Shown: positions 54,222 to 61,750 of the stretch, one piece after another
Position numbering within the stretch: position 1 is the first letter of the stretch
How the letters are laid out: every line of letters begins with the position of its first letter
Assembly (NCBI RefSeq): GCF_001187725.1
Contig: NZ_LGIQ01000005.1
Span: 369,147 to 433,146 of the forward strand
Length of the DNA stretch: 64,000 nucleotides
Origin: Brevibacillus reuszeri
GTDB taxonomy: Bacteria; Bacillota; Bacilli; Brevibacillales; Brevibacillaceae
Reading direction: 5' to 3'
Program-made: the position numbers and the translations under genes
Notes under the pieces: model-generated
What the model was told of the DNA's origin: nothing
Databases searched by the model: none
What the model saw: only the letters and a program-made list of their open reading frames with translations

Positions 54222-55427
54222 ATGGTGGACAGCAAACAAAATCGAATCCACATCATAGATGGTTTACGAGGCTTTAGCCTGTTTGGAATTTTGATGGCAA
54301 ATCTACTCATCTTTCAATACGGGATTTGGGGGAAGGATGAGATTGAACTGTATGCCATTACTGTATTCGACACGGGTATTTACAAGCTGGTCAAAATCTT
54401 AATTGAAAGCAGCTTCATGCCGATTTTCACGTTTCTATTTGGCTTTAGTATGATCAAGATGAAAGAAAGCCTGGAGGCAAAGGGATTGGGGACAAAGCGA
54501 TATTTTGCCCGCCGGTTTCTTTTGCTGCTCGTACTCGGGACACTCCATTCAGAATTTTTATGGGAAGGCGATATATTAGGGTTTTATGGCATGATGGGTT
54601 TCTTTCTTTTACTGTTCATGAACCGTAAGCCGAAAACGTTGCTTGCTTGGGGAATCGTCGTCCTATGTGTAATCAGCTTGATAGGGCTCATTCCTGCGGA
54701 AAAGAATAGTCCTGAAAATGCAGCCGATCATGCCCGCATGGAGGTCTACGTTCAAAAAACCATGACTGTGTACGGTACGGGGACGTATGACGAGATTAGG
54801 CATCACAGGTTAACGAGTGATCCGCTTGGATTGCCTGACTATGTCATGGCCATCATCCTTCTGCTTGCGCCAATCCTGACGGTACCGATGTTTTTATTTG
54901 GGATGTACGCTGCAAAAGCGCGCTGGTTTGAAAGGCCACAGGAGGAACGCGCATCGTATTTTACGAAAATGCTCATTTTCCTGCCAATCGGACTTTTCTT
55001 GAAAACAGGAAAGGTTCTCGCTCCAGGCTATTGGTGGAGTACAATCGGGGATATTTCAGGGGGAGTTATACTCGCTATCGGTTATATTTTCGCGTTTGTA
55101 TGGCTTTTCTCCAGCAGACCATCGTCGTCGTGGCTAATGCGGTTCCAAGCCGTCGGAAAATTATCACTGACGAATTATTTGCTGCAAACCGTCATATGTA
55201 CAACCATTTTCTATGGCTATGGATTTGGCTTGTTTGGAAAGCTGGGTGTATTGGCAGGTTGTGGGGTATCGCTCGTCATTTATATCGTACAGCTTTATCT
55301 CAGTCCGTTGTACGTAAAAAGATTTCGTTATGGACCAGTTGAGCGTCTCTTACGGATGTGGACGAATTTTTCATTGTCAGGAAATCCGAAAGCAAAACTG
55401 CGCGAGGAAAAGCCTGTTTCCATGTAA
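54222..55427 (+). CDS. DUF418 family polytopic membrane protein
   Basis: ATG at 54222 behind GAGGTG. 401 residues with ten or so hydrophobic helices, the family start RIHIIDGLRGFSLFGILMAN and the C-terminal DUF418 region LTNYLLQTVICTTIFYGYGF. It has an acyltransferase-3-like layout, with short charged loops. Function unproven. It is transcribed divergently from the two-component system, and TTTAGGGTCACTTTA lies in the shared region, so regulation by it is inferred. Confidence 0.85.
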   Translation: MVDSKQNRIHIIDGLRGFSLFGILMANLLIFQYGIWGKDEIELYAITVFDTGIYKLVKILIESSFMPIFTFLFGFSMIKMKESLEAKGLGTKRYFARRFLLLLVLGTLHSEFLWEGDILGFYGMMGFFLLLFMNRKPKTLLAWGIVVLCVISLIGLIPAEKNSPENAADHARMEVYVQKTMTVYGTGTYDEIRHHRLTSDPLGLPDYVMAIILLLAPILTVPMFLFGMYAAKARWFERPQEERASYFTKMLIFLPIGLFLKTGKVLAPGYWWSTIGDISGGVILAIGYIFAFVWLFSSRPSSSWLMRFQAVGKLSLTNYLLQTVICTTIFYGYGFGLFGKLGVLAGCGVSLVIYIVQLYLSPLYVKRFRYGPVERLLRMWTNFSLSGNPKAKLREEKPVSM

Positions 55428-55464
55428 GGAAGGAGAGGTGAGAAAGGGTGACATGCCCAATCGC

Positions 55465-55491
55465 GGCTACGCCAAAATGTATGGCGTAGCC
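55465..55491. repeat. Perfect inverted repeat between convergent genes
   Basis: GGCTACGCCA and TGGCGTAGCC pair around AAAATGT. It probably acts as terminator for one or both genes, though T runs are weak. Confidence 0.6.
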
Positions 55492-55507
55492 AGGCTATCT
55501 AAATTCA

Positions 55508-56560
55508 TCATGCTTTTTCAAACAAGCGGGTAGTGAGAATGCGAGCCAGCTTGTCCACATTCATTCTGCGCATTCCGATGAGTGGTAGTTGACTCCATGC
55601 ATCGAGACCGTGATTGGAAAAGACCACAAGTCCAATCCCTTTGTCGCGATTAAATGCCGCAAAGCTGCTCGATCCGTAGGTTCCTCCATTGTGCCAGTGA
55701 GTGGTGGAGCCATCCTTTTCACGGTAAAACATCCAGCCGTAGCCGATCCCAATACCTTTGCCCGGAAAAATGGAATAGTGCTCCTTGCTACTCTCATCAA
55801 GAGCAGGGCATAAGGGATGATCATCGAGTGTCAAATACGCTTCGATGTAGGTGAGCATGTCAGACAGGGAGGATAAAACACCACCGGCAGCTGCAAAAGT
55901 ATCGTGGAAATCCCAATGGGGCGTCGATTTTCCTTTGGAGGTGTAGACAGGGAGAATCTCATCAGGATGGTGTACCTTCGAGCCAATTCCAGAAGAAGTC
56001 ATCCCAAGCGGTTGAAAAATCTCTTCATAGAGGGCATCATGCAAGCTTTTCTCTATCTTTCGTGAAAGAAGCCATCCAAGTATTCCAAAGCCAAAATTGG
56101 AATAACGATGGCTTGTTCGCGTTGTAGGTCTTTCTGCCATGACAGCATCTATGAGATGGCTTTCCGTATATTTCGCATAAGGGTTCCGTTTATCTGTAAT
56201 GGTTTCTCGCAGATTATCAGGAATCGGAGGCAAGCCCGCTGTATGTGTGACAAGCTGCAGCAGAGTTGTTTGCTGCGCAAACGAACTAGAAGACCATTCG
56301 GGCACAAGATCAGCCAATCGATCAGAATGGTGCCAAAGCCCTCTCTGTTCCCCGATTGCAAGTAAGAGTCCAGTCATTGTTTTCGTGATAGAGCCAATCT
56401 CATAGAGAGAATCCGACTGTACGTCCTCGGTCAGCTGCTCTCGCGTCCAAATATGTCTCTGGGTTTTCGTGACCAGCCCAATGGTAAGCTGGTGCGTAGG
56501 AGGACTCACGAAGCGATGAATACGCTCCTCTGTCATCACATCTATCAGTGTGATTTTCAC
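55508..56560 (-). CDS. Serine hydrolase, beta-lactamase/AmpC-like family
   Basis: 350 residues from a GTG behind AGGGAAGTG. S-x-x-K is in EIGSITKTMTGLLLA near residue 57, the Tyr motif in HRYSNFGFGILGWLL (YSN) near 156, and the third motif in TTHWHNGGTYGSSSF (HNGG). No signal peptide is seen, so it may be cytosolic. Members of this family are esterases, D-amino-acid peptidases or lactamases; the substrate is unknown. Confidence 0.9.
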   Translation of the reverse strand: MKITLIDVMTEERIHRFVSPPTHQLTIGLVTKTQRHIWTREQLTEDVQSDSLYEIGSITKTMTGLLLAIGEQRGLWHHSDRLADLVPEWSSSSFAQQTTLLQLVTHTAGLPPIPDNLRETITDKRNPYAKYTESHLIDAVMAERPTTRTSHRYSNFGFGILGWLLSRKIEKSLHDALYEEIFQPLGMTSSGIGSKVHHPDEILPVYTSKGKSTPHWDFHDTFAAAGGVLSSLSDMLTYIEAYLTLDDHPLCPALDESSKEHYSIFPGKGIGIGYGWMFYREKDGSTTHWHNGGTYGSSSFAAFNRDKGIGLVVFSNHGLDAWSQLPLIGMRRMNVDKLARILTTRLFEKA

Positions 56561-56778
56561 AAGTTCACTTCCCTTGAAGGATATCGTGCGGATGCTGCTC
56601 TCACTCTAGTCTTACGGTTGAAGGAAATGATGGTTACAGCGATTTCAAACGAGATCTTTTGTTTGAAAATTCAGTTGAATCTCCCCTGAGAGGAGGTCCT
56701 ATAATTTGTGAACAAGAGGCAACATGGTAGGTCCAAACGGAGCAAGTCGAAAAATAGAGACAAAGGAGATTACCCAAT

Positions 56779-58014
56779 ATGAAACAATTCGTTGCAGATC
56801 GCGTGATTATCGGAGATGGAGAACAAATCATTGATCAGGGAGCTGTCGTAGTGGACGAGCAGGGAAAGATCGTATCCATCGGCTTACAAGGGGAGCTGCT
56901 GCACATTTTTCCTCAAGCGGAGGTGATCCGCTATGACGGCTGTACCATTTTGCCTGGTCTAATCGATTTGCACGTTCATATCGGTTATTGGTGGAGCAAG
57001 CCAGATGTGGCCCAGTACAACGATGGAATGATCGCTCTAATGGCGGCAAAAAATTTGCAAGAAGCATTGTCGCTTGGTGTGACGACCATTCGAGATGTTG
57101 CTGGCCCAGATGGACTTTGCCGAACCTTGAAAACAGCATGGAAAAAGAAATATATTACATCTCCCCGCATTTTTGATGTGAATCAAGGCATTATTATGAC
57201 TGGTGGGCATGGCTGGCAGCTTAAGGGAGGGATGCGTGAAGCAAATGGCCCGTGGGAAGTACGGACAGCAATAAGGGAGCAGGTGAAGGCTGGGGCAGAC
57301 TGGATCAAGTTGATGACCAGTGATCGCACGCCTACTCCCGAATTTACACAGGAAGAGCTGGATGCTGCAGTGGATGAATCCCATCGGTTGGGAAAACCGT
57401 GTTGTGTCCATGCTTCACTGCAGCCAGCGATTCAAATGGCAATTGATGCTGGATTCGATACGATTGAGCACGCGACTTTCATGACCGTCGAGCAAGCCAA
57501 GCAAATGGCGAAAAAGGATATCGTCTGGGTACCTACGATGATTACGTTTTTTCAAATTGCAAACTACTGCAGAAAATCACTGGAGCAAGCTCAAAAAACA
57601 GAAAGCTTTGTTCACGAGCATCTCAAGCAGCAAGCAGTCTTTTTCATTGAATCACAAAAAGCATACAGCGAAAACTTTGCCAGGCTGATGGAGACAGGGG
57701 TTAAAATCGCGACTGGAACAGATATCGTGTTGGAGGGCTTCCCGATCACACCTGTGGCTGACGAAATCGGGTTAATGGTAGAACTGGGCATGAAGCCTAT
57801 CAAAGCTATTCAAGCCGGCACCCAAAATGCTGCTGAAGTGCTTGGTCAAGGCCAAAGATTTGGTACACTTCAACCTGGTTGCCATGCCGATTTGATAGTA
57901 GTAAAAGGAAATCCGTTGGACGATATCACCGCGTTAAAAAGTGTGATGGAAGTATTCCAGGAAGGAGTTTCTGTATTTTCGAAAGGGAGGAGGGACAATC
58001 AGAGCAGGGAATAA
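56779..58014 (+). CDS. Amidohydrolase, imidazolonepropionase/prolidase-like
   Basis: 411 residues; ACAAAGGAGA precedes the ATG. HxH in LPGLIDLHVHIGYW near residue 65, a Lys in GADWIKLM (carboxylated in the family), His in CCVHASLQP and IEHATFMTV, and Asp in KIATGTDIVLEG. Composite-domain strands flank the barrel (RVIIGDGEQIIDQGAV; ADLIVVKGNPLDDI). Such enzymes act as dipeptidases, imidazolonepropionases or deaminases. It is followed by a terminator. Confidence 0.9.
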   Translation: MKQFVADRVIIGDGEQIIDQGAVVVDEQGKIVSIGLQGELLHIFPQAEVIRYDGCTILPGLIDLHVHIGYWWSKPDVAQYNDGMIALMAAKNLQEALSLGVTTIRDVAGPDGLCRTLKTAWKKKYITSPRIFDVNQGIIMTGGHGWQLKGGMREANGPWEVRTAIREQVKAGADWIKLMTSDRTPTPEFTQEELDAAVDESHRLGKPCCVHASLQPAIQMAIDAGFDTIEHATFMTVEQAKQMAKKDIVWVPTMITFFQIANYCRKSLEQAQKTESFVHEHLKQQAVFFIESQKAYSENFARLMETGVKIATGTDIVLEGFPITPVADEIGLMVELGMKPIKAIQAGTQNAAEVLGQGQRFGTLQPGCHADLIVVKGNPLDDITALKSVMEVFQEGVSVFSKGRRDNQSRE

Positions 58015-58020
58015 TGGCTG

Positions 58021-58060
58021 AAAAGGGAATTCTTCTCATAAAAGGATTCTCTTTTCTTTT
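58021..58060 (+). terminator. Terminator after the amidohydrolase
   Basis: AAAAGGGAAT...ATTCTCTTTT pairs with a short internal CTT/AAG stem and is followed by CTTTT. Confidence 0.65.
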
Positions 58061-58132
58061 ATGAAGAGGCGGATAGACGTTTTGAAGTCTCATTTTGTGG
58101 GGTGCTCGAATCTGGGAGAGGAGCTGTGGGCA

Positions 58133-59125
58133 ATGGTAGATGTGTCTGTTCAAAGTGGCAGATATTCAATCGGTGAAGTTGCGAAAATTACCGGAACTAC
58201 GGTAAAGACGGTACGATACTATGATCAGATCGGTTTGGTAAAGCCAGTAAACCACACGGAAGGTGGCCACCGCCTTTATACAACAGAAGAAATATGGCGA
58301 CTGGAACTGATCCTGACTCTCCGCTATTTGAGCTTTGGCATTGAGGATATTCGCAAGATCATCTCAGGAGAAATCTCTGTTTTTACTGCGCTTGATTGGC
58401 AGATTGAGGCTTTGAGCACGCAGCAGCGGATGATTTCCAATATGATCTCCATTTTGCAACGAGCCAAAGAAAGCGACCACGGAGAAGAATCCCTGCGTCA
58501 TATCCGCGAGCTAGTCGAGTCCGTCCATATCAGTACGAAGGAACGGAAAAAATTCATTTTAGATAAAATTCAAGAGTCCATGTTCATTGATCAATTTCCT
58601 CCCGATTGGCATGAATCCTTGGTGCAAAGTGTGATCGGTGTCTTGCCGCAAGAAGGGAAGCTGACCTCTGGCCAATCAGCTGCGTGGACTGAACTGGAAG
58701 AGCTGTTGAATAGCACTGAATTTCACCAGGAATTTCGCGAGAGTATGGGCGTTTTTATAAAAGTGGTCAATCAATATTTGATTGATGCGGAAAAATGGAA
58801 CAACAAGATGTTCGACTCCTTTGAACGGCTAAGTGTGGCCATTCAAAACCGGGAATCTCCAGATAGCCAAGCGGTACAAGAGGTTGTTGATGATTACGTA
58901 GCCGAGTTTGCGGATATGCTGCAGGCCCCTGTTACTCCAGAGCTGCTTCGCCTGTTTATCGGGGTAGCTCGTATTTCGGGAACTAACCGTGTCAGGCGAT
59001 TTTGGGAGCTGCGTTCGATCGTAAATCCGGACATGAGATTTTTAATCCACACGAAAAACTTGATGTACCAAGGGATACAGTGGAAAATTGCGCAGCTGGA
59101 GGCAGGAGAGAGGCTCCATTCGTAG
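58133..59125 (+). CDS. MerR-family regulator with a long C-terminal domain
   Basis: ATG at 58133 is chosen (behind GAGAGGAGC); the frame reaches 24 codons further. 330 residues. HTH YSIGEVAKITGTTVKTVRYY, wing GLVKPVNHTEGGHRLYT, then a coiled coil (FTALDWQIEALSTQQRM) and ~200 helical residues with no metal-binding Cys. Typical drug-responsive MerR proteins such as BmrR or TipA are 150-280 residues long, so this long ligand domain is notable. Targets unknown. Confidence 0.85.
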   Translation: MVDVSVQSGRYSIGEVAKITGTTVKTVRYYDQIGLVKPVNHTEGGHRLYTTEEIWRLELILTLRYLSFGIEDIRKIISGEISVFTALDWQIEALSTQQRMISNMISILQRAKESDHGEESLRHIRELVESVHISTKERKKFILDKIQESMFIDQFPPDWHESLVQSVIGVLPQEGKLTSGQSAAWTELEELLNSTEFHQEFRESMGVFIKVVNQYLIDAEKWNNKMFDSFERLSVAIQNRESPDSQAVQEVVDDYVAEFADMLQAPVTPELLRLFIGVARISGTNRVRRFWELRSIVNPDMRFLIHTKNLMYQGIQWKIAQLEAGERLHS

Positions 59126-59156
59126 ATGAATGAAAAGATCAGTCACAATGTTTGAA

Positions 59157-59182
59157 GGCCACTTGAAAGGGTGGTCTTTTTT
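59157..59182 (+). terminator. Terminator after the MerR gene
   Basis: GGCCACT pairs with GGTGGTC (two G-T pairs) and T6 follows. Confidence 0.6.
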
Positions 59183-59387
59183 CCAATCTCTGGTATAAGT
59201 ATAGCCCTAGTGGCGAACCGGTTTTTCTAAAAGTTTGTTTATGAAAAAAGGGTTAAAACGTTTTCAAAAAATTTACAAAAATCTGCATAGGAAATCGAAA
59301 GAAGTCGTGGAATTTTTATTTTTTGTCTAATTTACTAACAGAGATACAGAGATTTCTGTAGAAACAAAGGCGGTGCATCTGAGTTAT
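59183..59387 (+). promoter_or_regulatory. Upstream region of the GNAT-collar operon
   Basis: It has TTAAAACGTTTTCA at 59253-59266, one mismatch from the catabolite (CcpA cre) consensus, and the small palindrome ACAGAGATTTCTGT at 59346. Neither has been linked to a clear promoter. Confidence 0.3.
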
Positions 59388-59882
59388 ATGTCGATGGAGC
59401 AATCGTTGCGAACGGTAGAGGCTATCAAAGAAGAGGAGGACTTTCGGTTTCAGGTATACGCCAGTACTCGCAGAGAAGAGGTATCGGCATGGGGGTGGGA
59501 AGTGACACAGCAGGAAGCTTTTTTGCGGATGCAGTTTGAAATGCAGCAAAAGTCATATCGGCTCCAGTATCCAGATGCAAACTATCAGCTTATCGTTGCC
59601 GATGAGGAAGCCGTCGGTCATATGCTTTTAGTTCATAGAGATGACAAGATCATCCTGGCTGATCTGGCATTGCTTCCTTCTTCCCGTGGATTTGGAATTG
59701 GCTCCACTATCATCCGTCAATTGCAGATGCAGGCGGAACAGCTTGCAAAGACCATCAGGCTTCACGTGATGATCACAAACGAGGCAAGACATCTTTATGA
59801 GAGACTTGGGTTTCGAGTAATTGGCGAAAAAGGGCTTCATATGGAAATGGAGTGGAAGAGTGAGGGACTCAGTCTCCTGTGA
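59388..59882 (+). CDS. GNAT-family N-acetyltransferase
   Basis: The ATG at 59388 is assumed; a GTG at 59373 is also in frame and neither has an ideal ribosome site. About 164 residues; acetyl-CoA loop in LADLALLPSSRGFGIGSTII, then ARHLYERLGFRVIGE. The gene lies 104 bp before three collar genes on the same strand. I infer that it may modify these proteins, perhaps at their N-termini, but the target is unknown. Confidence 0.85.
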   Translation: MSMEQSLRTVEAIKEEEDFRFQVYASTRREEVSAWGWEVTQQEAFLRMQFEMQQKSYRLQYPDANYQLIVADEEAVGHMLLVHRDDKIILADLALLPSSRGFGIGSTIIRQLQMQAEQLAKTIRLHVMITNEARHLYERLGFRVIGEKGLHMEMEWKSEGLSLL

Positions 59883-59986
59883 AAAATTGAGACAAAGTTG
59901 AGACTCCTTGGAAAAGTCTGCGTGCTACTATGGAAAAGCTGTGAGACCTACATGTACAAGAACGTATTCTAGCAGAGGTGATAATC

Positions 59987-60493
59987 ATGAGTGAGGCATA
60001 TTTAGGAGAAATTCGGATGTTTGGAGGCAATTATGCTCCGCAGGGTTGGGCTTTATGTAATGGTCAGCTCTTGGATATTTTTGACAATGAAGCGCTGTAT
60101 TCGTTACTTGGAACGACATATGGTGGAGATGGGCGGACAACATTTGGGTTGCCGGATTTGAGAGGGAGAATCCCGGTTCACCGTAGCTCAACAATTCCTT
60201 ATGGCAGTAAGGATGGTGTAGAGTCCGTAACGGTGACAAGCGCCAATCTCCCAGCACATACGCACCTAGCAAATGCGTCCACGGACGGAGGAACGCTAAC
60301 TTCTCCGAATAATGCCGTCTGGGCGACCTCGACCTTAAAGAATTATTCGGATGGGACAAGCGGGTCCCCCGTCCAAATGAATGTTCAGAGTGTATCTTAC
60401 GTAGGCGGGAATCAGCCACACGATAATTTGATGCCGTCATTAACTATATCTTTTATTATTTCGCTGTATGGCACATACCCGCCACATTCATAG
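59987..60493 (+). CDS. Phage tail collar / microcystin-dependent-protein-like protein 1
   Basis: ATG at 59987 behind AGAGGTG. 168 residues: AYLGEIRMFGGNYAPQGWAL, CNGQLLDIFDNEALYSLLGT, TYGGDGRTTFGLPDLRGRIP and the Tail Collar end FIISLYGTYPPHS, with conserved His in THLAN and the HDNLMPS loop. In phages such domains cap the tail fibre, and in chromosomes of many bacteria MdpB-like proteins of the same layout occur in tandem with no phage genes. Here no other phage gene is nearby. Confidence 0.9.
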   Translation: MSEAYLGEIRMFGGNYAPQGWALCNGQLLDIFDNEALYSLLGTTYGGDGRTTFGLPDLRGRIPVHRSSTIPYGSKDGVESVTVTSANLPAHTHLANASTDGGTLTSPNNAVWATSTLKNYSDGTSGSPVQMNVQSVSYVGGNQPHDNLMPSLTISFIISLYGTYPPHS

Positions 60494-60541
60494 AGTTAGT
60501 TGCGGAATCATATCCATTATTTTTGATAGAGGAGGATTCAA

Positions 60542-61039
60542 ATGTCAGAACCATTTGTAGGAGAACTTCGTCTGTTTCCAATCAACTATGCTCCGAGAGG
60601 CTGGGCATTTTGTGACGGACAAATTCTTCAAATCAATCAAAATCAGGCATTGTATTCATTATTAGGAACTACATATGGAGGAGACGGAAGGACTACATTC
60701 GCTCTTCCTGATTTACGTGGCAAGGTACCGGTTCATGTTAGTACGTCAATCCCTTATGGAACATCGGCAGGAGAAGCTAGTCACACGCTTACGATAAACG
60801 AAATTCCACAGCATACGCATCAGGTCGTGGCGTCTTCGGCCAATGCGACAGCAACCAACCCAGCAGGTAACACATGGGCTCAAGTAGCTGAACCCTATGC
60901 TCAAGCAAATTCGTTGACACAGATGAATCCAGCAGCGATAGGAACCGCTGGAGGCAGTCAAGCCCACAATAATATGCAACCCTATCTAGCCATGCACTTT
61001 TGTATTGCAGTACAAGGCATTTATCCATCACGCAACTAA
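60542..61039 (+). CDS. Phage tail collar / microcystin-dependent-protein-like protein 2
   Basis: 165 residues; GAGGAGG precedes the ATG, 48 bp behind the first gene. PFVGELRLFPINYAPRGWAF, CDGQILQINQNQALYSLLGT, GGDGRTTFALPDLRGKVPVH, a His-rich loop (IPQHTHQVVA) and HNNMQPYLAMHFCIAVQGIY. It is a paralogue of proteins 1 and 3. The Ala/Thr-rich variable loop near residue 100 differs between copies and may be the binding surface. Confidence 0.9.
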   Translation: MSEPFVGELRLFPINYAPRGWAFCDGQILQINQNQALYSLLGTTYGGDGRTTFALPDLRGKVPVHVSTSIPYGTSAGEASHTLTINEIPQHTHQVVASSANATATNPAGNTWAQVAEPYAQANSLTQMNPAAIGTAGGSQAHNNMQPYLAMHFCIAVQGIYPSRN

Positions 61040-61052
61040 GGAGGATTAAATA

Positions 61053-61589
61053 ATGGCAGACGCATATTTAGGTGAGATTCGAGTATTTGCTGGAAACTTT
61101 GCTCCCAAAGGCTGGGCACTATGCAATGGACAATTGTTGTCGATTACGCAAAATACGGCGCTTTTCTCTATTTTGGGGGTGCAATATGGTGGCGATGGGA
61201 AAGCGACTTTTGCTTTGCCAAACTTGATGGGCTCTGCACCAATGGGACAAGGGGAGGGACCAGGATTGACACCGAGAACTGTAGGTCATCAGGTTGGTTC
61301 AGCAACGGTTACCTTATTAACTACAGAAATTCCAGCACATACCCACATCCCAAACGCCTATCAAGCTCCAGGGGGGCTAAACGAGCCTGATAACCATGTT
61401 TGGGCTGAAACACCAGCAGCTGGTAGACCCGCTAAACAAACGGAGTTATATTCTGCCACTCCAAATGTGGCAATGTCCCCTCTTGCTTTGTCTGTAGCTG
61501 GTGGCAGTCAGCCACATAATAATAGGCAGCCCTATTTAGCGATGAATTACATCATATGCTTGCAAGGGGAATTCCCTGCCAGAGGCTAG
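61053..61589 (+). CDS. Phage tail collar / microcystin-dependent-protein-like protein 3
   Basis: 178 residues; AAGGAGG lies 8 bases before ATG and 13 bp after the second gene. AYLGEIRVFAGNFAPKGWAL, CNGQLLSITQNTALFSILGV, GGDGKATFALPNLMGSAPMG, a longer insert (PGLTPRTVGHQVGSATV) and the end HNNRQPYLAMNYIICLQGEF. The three genes form a compact operon, perhaps building a mixed assembly. Confidence 0.9.
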   Translation: MADAYLGEIRVFAGNFAPKGWALCNGQLLSITQNTALFSILGVQYGGDGKATFALPNLMGSAPMGQGEGPGLTPRTVGHQVGSATVTLLTTEIPAHTHIPNAYQAPGGLNEPDNHVWAETPAAGRPAKQTELYSATPNVAMSPLALSVAGGSQPHNNRQPYLAMNYIICLQGEFPARG

Positions 61590-61613
61590 TAGCTTTACAT
61601 TTACATGCATAAA

Positions 61614-61640
61614 AGCTGCGTACTTTACCATTTCGCAGCT
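61614..61640 (+). terminator. Terminator after the collar genes
   Basis: AGCTGCG and CGCAGCT pair around ~13 bases; a T-rich tail follows. Confidence 0.5.
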
Positions 61641-61750
61641 TCTATGTGTGTAAAGGAACGAAGGATAACGGACGCCGACCAGATCATTTGAACAAGGATA
61701 CTGGTCATTTTGTGATAGATCAAGGCAAAAGCAAGAATGGGAGATGAATT

